16,331 bases of DNA from CAIQPS01 sp964631965 (lineage in GTDB: Bacteria; Actinomycetota; Thermoleophilia; RBG-16-64-13), in the NCBI GenBank assembly GCA_964631965.1, contig CAZWAR010000069.1:1-16331 (forward strand), written 5' to 3'. The position numbers were made by a program, and so were the translations under genes. Below, piece after piece: positions 1-7,068 of the stretch. A model generated the notes under the pieces. It did not search any database. It was not told where the DNA came from and worked only from the letters and a program-made list of their open reading frames with translations. Numbering within the stretch: the first letter of the stretch is position 1; the number at the start of each line of letters is the position of its first letter.

Positions 1-168
1 GGGAACGAGGTTATGAAGCTGTCCTATACACCCTGTTTTTCAGCAGCCTGCTAGGCGCACACAACGCGGGACGGTCGGGTTTGCTCGGTCGGCGGGCGGG
101 CACCTCAATACTTGAGTGGTCTGCTCGTCTGTGGTTGTCGGCCCGACCGTTATCGAGTTCGGTGCGCT
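1..168. other. Leading stretch without a recognised gene
   Basis: I see no coding region with a convincing start or family match here. A short CTCAA-TAC-TTGAG palindrome lies at 102-114, but it is too short to call. The window begins mid-sequence, so this may be the tail or leader of something outside. Confidence 0.4.
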
Positions 169-216
169 TGGTTCACCCCGGCGTACCGACCAGGGTGAAC
201 CACTCGATCGGTACGC
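169..216 (+). promoter_or_regulatory. Interleaved inverted repeats in the 5' leader of the next gene
   Basis: Two perfect inverted repeats are interlocked. TGGTTCACCC at 169-178 pairs with GGGTGAACCA at 193-202. GCGTACCGA at 181-189 pairs with TCGGTACGC at 208-216. The 5' arm of the second repeat sits in the loop of the first, and its 3' arm lies beyond it. In RNA this is the topology of an H-type pseudoknot or of two mutually exclusive hairpins. In DNA it could be overlapping dyad operators. It ends 18 nt before the AAGGAG ribosome binding site (234-239) of the gene starting at 247. The repeats are plain in the sequence; a regulatory role is inference. Confidence 0.55.
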
Positions 217-246
217 GATAGGGACACCCAGGCAAGGAGATCAACA

Positions 247-552
247 ATGTCGGCAACGCTGCAGGTGACTCACAAAGCGATCGGAGTGGAGGTCCGCCGG
301 GCCGCGTACGACATTGTGCTCGACGGGGAGCGCGTCGGATCGGTCGAGATGAACGAAACCTTCGAGAAGTCGGTCGAGCCAGGACGGCACACTCTGCAAC
401 TCCGGGAAGGCCGGAACTCGAGCCGGACCAAGACTTTCGATGCCGCTGACGGCGAGACCGTTGCCTTCCGGGCCACCGGCAAGAGCCTTCTGCCGATCTT
501 TCTCGCCTCCTTCTTCGTCCCCAGCCTGGCGATCTCGCTCGTGCGCGAGTAG
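247..552 (+). CDS. Small hypothetical protein with a beta-rich domain and C-terminal hydrophobic segment
   Basis: This 101-aa protein is not assigned to a named family. The start is well supported: AAGGAG at 234-239 lies seven bases before the ATG. Residues about 10-75 alternate hydrophobic and charged residues and contain turns such as LDGERVG and EPGRHTLQL, which suggests a small PEGA-like beta-sandwich. Residues about 79-97 (LLPIFLASFFVPSLAISL) are hydrophobic and could be a single membrane segment or anchor. No catalytic motif is visible. It stands alone, with a broken protease gene downstream in the same frame after a stop, and an unusual paired-repeat leader upstream. Function unknown. 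Confidence 0.75.
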   Translation: MSATLQVTHKAIGVEVRRAAYDIVLDGERVGSVEMNETFEKSVEPGRHTLQLREGRNSSRTKTFDAADGETVAFRATGKSLLPIFLASFFVPSLAISLVRE

Positions 553-624
553 GCGAGGACTGAGTACCGGGGCGCGCCGCGGCCGGAGGGGGATAAGAAA
601 GAAAGACGACGGAGACGACGGATC

Positions 625-1071
625 GTGCCGCCCATGGTTCTCGACAGTGACGTGCCTGCATCTGTGGTAGACGAGTACGCGATGCTGCCCACCGCCGGGG
701 TCGTGGATACGCTGTCAAAGAAACATTTCGTTGACCTGGTCGGCTACGGAGTCAACTACCAGCAAAACGGTGGTGGGGTCGGACCCTATGGTGCGTGGCA
801 ATGGGCGAGAGCGCGCTACTACGCTCCAGCCCAGCTAATCAATACCCAGAGCGTGACCGGCAGTGAATTCCTCAAACTGACGGCCAATCATGGTCAGGAC
901 AAAGGCGGAACCACATTCGGTGACTCCGGGGGTCCCATACTTGATGCGGGAACACGCGTTATTCTGGGCGTGAACTCCTTCGTGACCAACTACAACTGTA
1001 CCGGCGTCACCTACGCCCAGCGCATCGATATTCCGGATATCCTGGAATGGACAAACACCTTTCTCCAATAG
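625..1071 (+). pseudogene. N-terminally truncated trypsin-like serine protease
   Basis: The 148-aa open frame is the C-terminal part of an S1 (chymotrypsin-fold) serine protease. The active-site serine motif GDSGGP is at residues 99-104 (Ser101), followed by a typical VILGVNSF strand and a C-terminal helix ending in ILEWTNTFLQ. The N-terminal half carrying the catalytic His and Asp is absent, and there is no signal peptide. Upstream in frame to the stop at 550-552 the sequence reads as a run of Arg/Lys/Glu codons, not protease. The GTG at 625 has no clear ribosome binding site. It is most likely a 5'-deleted remnant. A very diverged small protein that is still expressed cannot be excluded. 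Confidence 0.7.
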
Positions 1072-1130
1072 GGAGTTGCTCTGATTGAGCATTCCCTTGA
1101 GCTCTGGCTCACCTGTCCAGGAGAGGGGAA

Positions 1131-1168
1131 CAGAAAGGGGCCAACCCGTTCGGGCTGGTCCTTTTCTG
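1131..1168. terminator. Strong intrinsic terminator, possibly bidirectional
   Basis: A long stem runs from AGAAAGGGGCCA (1132-1143) to TGGTCCTTTTCT (1156-1167), closed by CCC/GGG around a GTTC loop at 1148-1151, with one A/C mismatch and two G-T pairs. The right arm contains TTTT at 1162-1165 and the left arm AAA, so it can act as a Rho-independent terminator on + and possibly on -. It separates the protease remnant from the SDR gene. Confidence 0.75.
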
Positions 1169-1237
1169 CTAGGTTGGCAGACGAGCACGGCAAGGATGGG
1201 TCAGTTGGCCGGGCACCACTGAGATGCGGAGGCGCAT

Positions 1238-2027
1238 ATGGACAGGCTTCGGGGAAAGGTGACCATCATCACGGGGGCGGGCTCCGGTATCGGCCGGGCC
1301 GTCGCCGTCGCCTTTGCCCGGGAAGGGGCGAAGGTGCTCGTGAGCGACTGCCGTAGCGACGGCGGCGGCGAGGCGACTGCAGACCAGATCCTTGCCGAGG
1401 GAGGGGAGGCCGTCTACGTGGCGGCCGATGTCTCCAAGGAGGACGATGTCGCACGACTCGTGAAAACTGCCATCGACGGGTTCGGCCGTCTCGACGTGAT
1501 GGTGAACAACGCGGGGGTGATGAGAGCGGGGCCGGTCACGGAACTCACGGAGGCCGACTTCGACGTCGTCACGTCCGTCAACCAGAAGGGGACGTTCTTC
1601 GGGATCAAGCACGCGGCTCGAGCCACGATGAAGACGGGCGGCGGCTCGATCATCAACACCTCCTCGATCGCGGCCGACCACGGGCAGCATGGCGGCGTGA
1701 TCTACGCGGCCACCAAGGGCGCGATCCTGTCGATGACCATTACCGCCGCCTCTGAGTTGGCCGANNNNNNNNNNCGAGTTCGGCATCCGGGTGAACGCTG
1801 TGCAGCCGGGCGCGATATCGACGGGTATCCTCGCCGCATCCGGGGTGGTGGAGACTCCGGAGAGAACGGCCCGCATCCTACAGGGGACTCCTCTCGGCCA
1901 CCGCCGCGGCGTCCCCGAGGATGTAGCGCCGCTGTACGTCTACCTGGCCTCCGACGAGTCGGCGTTCGTGACCGGTCAGAAGATGGCCGTGGACGGGGGC
2001 ATCTCGGCCGACAGCCACATCATCTGA
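1238..2027 (+). CDS. Short-chain dehydrogenase/reductase (SDR), interrupted by an assembly gap
   Basis: This is a classical SDR oxidoreductase with a Rossmann fold. The cofactor motif TGAGSGIG is at residues 12-19 and Asp37 follows strand 2, which favours NAD(H). NNAG is at 90-93, and the catalytic Ser143, Tyr156 and Lys160 (YAATK) are spaced as usual. GGAGG at 1228-1232 precedes the ATG by five bases. Ten Ns at 1765-1774 put the C-terminal part (from EFGIRVNAVQPG to GGISADSHII) in another frame. The flanks both carry CGA. Collapsing the gap on that shared CGA removes 13 bases, restores one frame (ELA-EFGIRVNAV), and gives about 258 aa, the normal SDR length. The substrate is unknown. Phloroglucinol-type reductases are also SDRs, but nothing here proves that role. 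Confidence 0.88.
1765..1774. other. Ten-N assembly gap inside the SDR gene
   Basis: The run of ten Ns is a placeholder, not biological sequence. The left flank ends GCCGA and the right flank begins CGAGTT. A three-base overlap (CGA) with no missing bases would restore the reading frame and the expected SDR spacing, so the gap is probably of zero or negative length. Confidence 0.9.
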
Positions 2028-2081
2028 AGCCTCAGGACCTTCCACTTATGGCCGCCGCAGACACGGCGTCCTAAGAGGTGC

Positions 2082-2140
2082 TGATTGATATTTGAACAGG
2101 CTTTGTCGACTGGCTGTCGACAAGATGGATTCATCAATCA
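2082..2140. repeat. Nested perfect inverted repeats
   Basis: An inner palindrome TTGTCGAC (2103-2110) - TGGCT - GTCGACAA (2116-2123) sits inside an outer pair, TGATTGAT (2082-2089) and ATCAATCA (2133-2140). No T-run follows on either strand, so an intrinsic terminator is not convincing. It could be a protein-binding dyad, a mobile-element end, or a weak transcript-end structure for the SDR. The repeats are seen; the role is unknown. Confidence 0.5.
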
Positions 2141-2245
2141 AGTCGCCGCCAGCGGTTGAAGCCTCAAGAAGAACCTTGAACCGCAGACGTTTCGGGCAGC
2201 GGCAATCTTCAGGAATTCTCGACGACTGTACGAAGAGTCACTCAT
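2138..2245 (-). pseudogene. Remnant of a Tat signal peptide (5' end of a lost gene)
   Basis: On the minus strand an ATG at 2245, preceded by a GGGGG purine run, opens a 35-aa frame whose start reads MSDSSYSRREFLKIAAA. SRREFLK is a textbook twin-arginine motif. The hydrophobic stretch that should follow degenerates into arginine-rich sequence and the frame stops at 2138, so no mature domain remains. It resembles the first 30 residues of the binding protein encoded at 14592 (NRREFLKIAG). The likely explanation is a gene truncated by rearrangement next to the insertion-sequence debris. It is short, so a chance match is possible. Confidence 0.45.
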
Positions 2246-2553
2246 GTCAACCCCCTGTTCCCTGCGGGACCTTCGCGCCCAGACTATATGCTTCCGGGCG
2301 ACACTGCTGAACATGGCGACGCTGGCCCGGTGCGTGGGAAGATGGTTGGAAGGCGCCCAAACACGCGATTTCTTGGGCTGAACCGCCGGGTCTGGTGGAG
2401 AATCAGTTGCTTGAGTCGAGCATTCTAGCCACACCTGCGCTACGACAAGATCATACGCACTGATGACTGATCAGCGCTTCTTGCTGCAACTGACCATCTA
2501 TCAGAGTGAACCCCGAGATCCGACCCACTGATTGTCTCTCAGCGGCAGGGGCT
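2246..2553. other. Intergenic stretch with no recognised gene
   Basis: No open frame here has a plausible start, codon pattern or family match. The composition is visibly less GC-rich than the flanking intact genes. The segment lies between the minus-strand Tat remnant and the insertion-sequence remnants and is probably scar sequence. Confidence 0.4.
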
Positions 2554-3225
2554 GGGGTAGTGTCCCTGGACGTGGTGTAACAGGAAGTCGTTCATGACAT
2601 CGACTTCCAAGAAGAGGAGAGCCATCGGGTGTTCTCGTAGGTATTGGCGACGAACCGGTACCTATGAAGGAGGACACCACGATGGCCGATTCCATCGTCA
2701 CCCCCAAAGAACTCCTCAGCAAGCTGGCTGAGGGGCAAGAGTTCGACTTCTTCCGCGAAGCCTGCTTTCTGTTCTTCGGGAGGTCATGGAGATCGAGGTT
2801 CAGACAAAGACCGGGTTCCCCGGGGCGAACGCAGCTCGGAGCGGATCTGCATGCGCAACGGCTATCGCGATCGGCGCCTAGATACCTGCCTCGGCTCGCT
2901 TCTTCTGCCCATCTCCACGCTGCGGGAAGGCAGCTACTTCCCGAGCTTCCTGGACCCCCGCCGGGGAAGCGAAGAAGCGCTGCTCTCGGTGATCGGCGAG
3001 GTCTACGTGAAGGGCGTCTCCACCAGGAAAGTGGAGGATCTGGTCGTGGCCCTGGGGCTCGATGGCATCTCCAAGAGTGAAGTCTCGCGCATCTGCGCCC
3101 GCTTGGACGAGCAGGTGGAGGCCTTCCCGGGTCGTCCACTCGTCGGCCGCTATCCCTACCTGTGGCTTGATGCCACCTACGAGAAGGTGAGAGACGAAAC
3201 CGGCCGGGCGGTCTCCATGGCCCTT
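2554..3225 (+). mobile_element. Degenerate IS256-family insertion sequence
   Basis: The element is defined by the broken transposase at 2682-3222. The left boundary is uncertain. A GGGGTAGTGTCC segment followed by a TGGTGTAA motif at about 2554-2580 is placed as expected for an IS256-type left end, but I did not find a matching right end. The right part is missing: the transposase stops shortly after its first catalytic Asp region and the sequence switches to an IS21-type fragment on the other strand. The element cannot be autonomous. Confidence 0.6.
2682..3222 (+). pseudogene. IS256/Mutator-family transposase, frameshifted and truncated
   Basis: The gene starts MADSIVTPKELLSKLAEG at 2682 after GAAGGAGG. 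It then reads in three successive frames: the start frame to FDFFREA, a second frame carrying VLREVMEIEVQTKTGF (about 2771-2818), and a third carrying RGERSSERICMRNGYRD onward (about 2825-3222). One break falls near CCCCGGGG at 2818-2825. The last frame has the family's conserved GRYPYLWLDATYEKVR, which includes the first catalytic Asp, and then diverges after GRAVSMA. The second Asp and the Glu of the DDE triad are absent. Two frameshifts plus a 3' deletion make it clearly inactive. Confidence 0.85.
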
Positions 3226-3351
3226 CGTCCTTTGACTCTGGCTCTCCGGAACCGGTAGGACTCGCCATCGAACACCCAGGATATGGCTGTGGTGCGTCAG
3301 CCGATCAAGCAGAGCCACAGTCAGCACCGGATCGCCGAAGACTTCGTATGG
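3226..3351 (-). pseudogene. istB: C-terminal fragment of an IS21-family IstB ATPase
   Basis: On the minus strand from 3351 the frame reads PYEVFGDPVLTVALLDRL followed by THHSHIL, the characteristic C-terminal segment of IstB, the AAA+ helper of IS21 transposition. After one frameshift near 3273 it continues FDGESYRFRRARVKG, the usual IstB end (GESYRFR). Everything upstream of EVFGDPV, including the Walker motifs, is missing. The fragment abuts the truncated IS256 transposase in opposite orientation, so at least two insertion elements were involved in rearranging this spot. The exact junction is uncertain within about 3215-3245. Confidence 0.65.
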
Positions 3352-3369
3352 CTATTTTAACTTAGGAAC

Positions 3370-3398
3370 TTGCAATCTTCTTGCAAAGCACTTAGTAT
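3370..3398 (+). promoter_or_regulatory. Candidate sigma-70-type promoter for the Mo enzyme operon
   Basis: TTGCAA at 3370-3375 and TAGTAT at 3393-3398 are separated by exactly 17 bases, and each matches four of six consensus positions. A second TTGCAA at 3381-3386 lies 11 bases after the first, about one helical turn. Because TTGCAA is itself palindromic, the pair is a plausible operator inside the spacer. It lies 80 bases upstream of the start at 3478 and 18 bases past the IstB remnant. Not experimentally supported. Confidence 0.45.
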
Positions 3399-3477
3399 GA
3401 GTCATCGGGCGGATACGCCGGGAGCATCGTCCGCCAGGGACTAGAGCGGGGGGAATCGTCTCGAGAGGAGGGCCTCC

Positions 3478-6201
3478 ATGGGGGCCGATGAAAGCCGGAA
3501 GGGCACTCTGCGGATCAAGGACAAGACGGTACTGAAGACTCTCGCCCAGTGCTCCTTCGCGCAGGGCGGCGAGATTGCGTCGGTCGACGTCAAAGACGGG
3601 AAGATCGTCAGGATACGGCCCCACCACCATACGGAGCGATACTCAGAAGAAGAACTGGGACAGTACGAACTCAAGAAAGACGGGATCACCTACAGAACCC
3701 CACTCAAGGGCCTGCTTCCCCCCTATCAACTTGCTTACAAGAAGCGCGTCTACTCCCCCAATCGCATCAAGTTCCCGCTCAAGCGCGTTGACTGGGATCC
3801 GAGCGGTGCTCCGGGCTCCACCGGACCGGGTGGGCGCAACACCCAGAACCGCGGCACGAGCAAATACGTGAGAATCTCCTGGGACGAGGCGACCACCATC
3901 ATCGCCGACGAGATCAGGCGCGTCCAGAAAGAGTACGGGCCCTACGGGGTGCTCGCCCACGGTGACGGCCACGGCGAGACCAAGACGGTCCACGGGGCCC
4001 ACGCCGTAATGATGGACCTCCTCGACATCGCCGGCGGCTACACCCAGGCCATCCGCAACGCGGACAGCTGGGAGGGCTGGTTCTGGGGCACCAAGCACGT
4101 ATGGGGTAACGGTGAGAACGGCCTATGCCTGCCCGCCGACAACCTGATGAACGACGTGACCCAGAACACCGACATGATCGTGCATATCGGGGCCGACCTG
4201 GAGACCACGCCCTGGGGCTTCGCCGGCCAGTTCCCGAGCAACGTCCTCTTCTTCTGGCAGGAGCTCGGCAAGAAGCAGCTGTTCATCTCTCCGGACCTCA
4301 ACTATGCCGGCGCCATCCACGCCAGCAAGTGGATCCCGATCCTGCCCAACACCGATGCCGCGATGCATCTGGCCATCGCCTACACGTGGATGACCGAGGG
4401 CACCTACGACAAGGATTACGTCGCCACGCACGTGGTGGGCTTCGACAAGTTCGAAGACTACGTGCTCGGCCGCGAGGACGGCGTGCCCAAGACCCCGGAA
4501 TGGGCGTCGGGCAAGACCTCCATCCCGGAGTGGACCATCAAGGCGCTCGCCCGCGAATGGGCCGCCCAGCCCACCACGGTCATGCACTTCTACGGCGGCT
4601 CCTACGTCCGCGGTCCCTACTCGCATGAACCGGCACGCCTGGAGGCCTGCCTGCTCGGCATGCAGGGTCTGGGTAAACCGGGCGTCCACCAGTACTTCAA
4701 GATGGGCGGCGATGACCACTGGATGAACGACACTCCGCGCCCGGTCAAGACGCTCCCCGATATGCGCATGATGCAGGAGGGGCTCATCGAGAAGGGTCGC
4801 AAAGAGGGCGAAGAATCCAAGTGGACGCGCAACGTCTTCCCCGGCCAGAAGCAGTTGCAGGTGTCTTCCAAGCAGGTCATCCCGAAGACCCAGCTGTCCC
4901 AGGCCATCCTCGAAGGCTCCTGCTGGAGCTCGGGTAGCACCCAGCAGTTCATGCACCTCGAGGACCAGTTCAAGCGCTACGAGTACCCGATCCCGAAGGA
5001 AGAGGGCGGCACCGAGATCCACATGATCTGGATGGACAACCCCTGCCGTACCACCTGCTGGAACGATGGCTTCATGACGGTCGAGGCCTTCCGCAGCCCG
5101 AAGATCGAGACCATCGTGGTGCAGCACCTGTGGCTGGAGAACGACGCCATCCTGGGCGACATCATCCTCCCGATCAACACCAAGCTCGAAGAGGAAGACA
5201 TCGGTAGGATGTCGGCCGGAGGGAGGTCCGTCCACGGATCGCTCATGGAGTATCAGGCGATAGAGCCGGTCGGAGAATCCCTGAGTGATTTCCAGGCCGT
5301 GGGCGAAGTGGCGAAGAAGCTCGGCCTCTACGAAGAGTTCACCTGCGGGATGACCCTCGAAGAGAAGATGGAGCTGAGTTTCCACAACATGGAACTCGAC
5401 CAGGTGATCTCCTGGGAGGACTTCCTGGACAAGCAGTACTACATCGTGCCCACCGATCCAGAATGGGAGAAGGTGCCGGCCGGCCTGTACGAGTTCTACA
5501 AAGACCCCGAGAAGTACCCGCTCCAGACGCCGAGCGGCAAACTGGAGTTCTATTCCCAGCGCCTCAAGGATCACTACCCGAACGACAACGAGCGCGGTCC
5601 GCTGCCCAAGTGGGTGGAGAACAGCGACTTCCACGACGAGCGCATCGGCGGGGAGCGGGCCAAGAAGTATCAGCTGCTCCTCATGAGCAACCACGGACGC
5701 TGGCGCACGCACGCCCAGAACGACGACATCACCTGGCAGCGGGAGATCAAGACCTGCAAGATCAAGGGATGGGACGGCTATCTGTACGAGCCCATCTGGA
5801 TCAACCCCGAGGATGCGGCTGCCCGAGGCATCAAGGACGGCGACATCGTGAAGTTGTTCAACGAGCGAGGCATCGTCCTCGGCGCCGCCTTCGTATGGGA
5901 ACGGATCATCCCCGGCGCCGTCTCCATGGACCACGGGGCCCGGGCGGACCTCATCTACGTCGGCCCGGACGCCTACATCGACCGCGGTGGCGCCAACAAC
6001 CTCATCTCGCCCATCAACGGTATCTCGCAGATCTGCTGGGGTATGGCGACGAGCGGTTTCCTCGTGGACATCGCCAAGGTTACCATGGCCGAGATGGAAG
6101 AGTGGAGAGAGAAATATCCGGAGGCGTTCAAGCGCGAGTACGACCCGGCCGCCGGTCTCCGCTTCGACGCGTGGGTCATCGAGGACGGAGGGGAGGCCTG
6201 A
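3478..6201 (+). CDS. Molybdopterin oxidoreductase large subunit, transhydroxylase / resorcinol hydroxylase type
   Basis: This 907-aa catalytic subunit belongs to the DMSO reductase family, which binds bis-MGD molybdenum. It lacks the N-terminal CxxCxxxC [4Fe-4S] motif; only Cys25 lies in that region, before VKDGKIVRIRP. This is the state known for pyrogallol-phloroglucinol transhydroxylase of Pelobacter, whose alpha subunit has a similar length. Residues 194-198, NADSW, match the Asp-Ser-Trp around the Mo-ligating serine of that enzyme (Ser197 here), with His165 in the place of its active-site His. The C-terminal part from about 725 (LLLMSNHGRWRTHAQ) is the molybdopterin dinucleotide-binding domain. 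AGGAGG at 3467-3472 supports the start. The stop overlaps the beta start by one base. The likely role is hydroxyl transfer to, or hydroxylation/dehydroxylation of, a phenolic ring; the exact substrate is unknown. No Tat signal, so cytoplasmic. Confidence 0.9.
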   Translation: MGADESRKGTLRIKDKTVLKTLAQCSFAQGGEIASVDVKDGKIVRIRPHHHTERYSEEELGQYELKKDGITYRTPLKGLLPPYQLAYKKRVYSPNRIKFPLKRVDWDPSGAPGSTGPGGRNTQNRGTSKYVRISWDEATTIIADEIRRVQKEYGPYGVLAHGDGHGETKTVHGAHAVMMDLLDIAGGYTQAIRNADSWEGWFWGTKHVWGNGENGLCLPADNLMNDVTQNTDMIVHIGADLETTPWGFAGQFPSNVLFFWQELGKKQLFISPDLNYAGAIHASKWIPILPNTDAAMHLAIAYTWMTEGTYDKDYVATHVVGFDKFEDYVLGREDGVPKTPEWASGKTSIPEWTIKALAREWAAQPTTVMHFYGGSYVRGPYSHEPARLEACLLGMQGLGKPGVHQYFKMGGDDHWMNDTPRPVKTLPDMRMMQEGLIEKGRKEGEESKWTRNVFPGQKQLQVSSKQVIPKTQLSQAILEGSCWSSGSTQQFMHLEDQFKRYEYPIPKEEGGTEIHMIWMDNPCRTTCWNDGFMTVEAFRSPKIETIVVQHLWLENDAILGDIILPINTKLEEEDIGRMSAGGRSVHGSLMEYQAIEPVGESLSDFQAVGEVAKKLGLYEEFTCGMTLEEKMELSFHNMELDQVISWEDFLDKQYYIVPTDPEWEKVPAGLYEFYKDPEKYPLQTPSGKLEFYSQRLKDHYPNDNERGPLPKWVENSDFHDERIGGERAKKYQLLLMSNHGRWRTHAQNDDITWQREIKTCKIKGWDGYLYEPIWINPEDAAARGIKDGDIVKLFNERGIVLGAAFVWERIIPGAVSMDHGARADLIYVGPDAYIDRGGANNLISPINGISQICWGMATSGFLVDIAKVTMAEMEEWREKYPEAFKREYDPAAGLRFDAWVIEDGGEA

Positions 6202-7025
6202 TGAGTAGGGTATTCGTCTTCGATGCCGCTCGCTGCAACGGCTGCTACTGCTGCCAGATCGCCTGCAAGGACGAGCACTGTGGCAACGACTGGACGCCCT
6301 ATGCCAAACCGCAGCCCGATACCGGCCAGTTCTGGCTGAAACTGCACGAGTACGTGCGGGGCACCGTGCCCAAGGTGAAGATGCACTACGTGGCCACCCT
6401 CTGCAACCACTGCGACGACGCCGCCTGTATCAAGGCCTGCCCGGTGCAAGGCGCCATCTACAAACGGGAAGACGGCCTGGTCATCATCGACCCGGAGAAG
6501 TGCAACGGCTGCAAGCGCTGCGTGGATGTGTGCGCAAGCAAGGCCATCTTCATGAACGACTCCCTGAACATCGCCCAGAAGTGCACCGGGTGTGCTCATC
6601 TCCTCGACAGCGGGGAGTGGAGCGAACCCCGCTGCACCGACGCCTGTCCCACCCTGGCTCTTCGGTTCCTGGACGAAGCCGAGGCCAAGGAGCTGGTGGC
6701 CAATTCCGAGTTCCTGCACCCGGCCGCCCAGAAGCCCCGGGTCTACTACAACAACATCCCCAAGAAGTTCATCGCCGGCACTCTCTACGACCCCAAGGCG
6801 AAAGAAGTGGTCAAAGGCGCCTTCCTGACGCTCAAGGCGAACGGCAGCACCTGGACCACCACCACCGACGGGTTCGGGGACTTCTGGTTCGAAGGTCTGG
6901 AGCTGGGGACCTACGACCTGGAGATCAGGGCGTCGGGATTTGCGAACAAGTCCTTCCCTTCTCTCAGCACCGAGACCGCGGTCAACCTCGGCGATATCCC
7001 CCTGACTGCTGACGCCGGCTCCTAG
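6201..7025 (+). CDS. Iron-sulfur small subunit of the Mo enzyme, with C-terminal beta-sandwich domain
   Basis: This 274-aa partner subunit starts at the ATG that overlaps the alpha stop (TGATG), so the two are translationally coupled. Residues 1-155 form a DmsB-like ferredoxin domain with four cysteine groups: 12/15/18/22, 68/71/76/80, 101/104/107/111 and 128/131/145/149. Extra cysteines occur at 17 and 27. Residues about 188-266 form a carboxypeptidase-regulatory/Cna-B-like beta-sandwich (GAFLTLKANG, TDGFGDFWFEGLELGTYDLE). The same domain order and near-identical length are known for the Pelobacter transhydroxylase beta subunit, and this strengthens the assignment over generic DMSO reductases. 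It should carry electrons or serve a structural role beside the Mo site. It is followed by a hairpin at 7069. Confidence 0.9.
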   Translation: MSRVFVFDAARCNGCYCCQIACKDEHCGNDWTPYAKPQPDTGQFWLKLHEYVRGTVPKVKMHYVATLCNHCDDAACIKACPVQGAIYKREDGLVIIDPEKCNGCKRCVDVCASKAIFMNDSLNIAQKCTGCAHLLDSGEWSEPRCTDACPTLALRFLDEAEAKELVANSEFLHPAAQKPRVYYNNIPKKFIAGTLYDPKAKEVVKGAFLTLKANGSTWTTTTDGFGDFWFEGLELGTYDLEIRASGFANKSFPSLSTETAVNLGDIPLTADAGS

Positions 7026-7068
7026 CTCATTCACTGATGGCTCCCGCCAAGACCGCGCTGTGTATGAT

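Noticed and set aside
1238..2074. Single uninterrupted frame across the N run
   Set aside because: After the Ns it reads Arg/Gly-rich nonsense. The true SDR C-terminus is in another frame and joins the N-terminal part when the gap is collapsed.
2138..2434. 98-aa minus-strand frame as a full gene
   Set aside because: Only the last 35 residues, starting at the internal ATG at 2245, look like coding sequence (Tat motif); the upstream part has no protein-like features.
4123..5934. Long open frame (about 600 codons) on the minus strand across the Mo enzyme gene
   Set aside because: It is an antisense shadow produced by the GC-rich codon pattern of the real + strand gene; its Val/Leu/Asp/Gly-rich translation matches no family.
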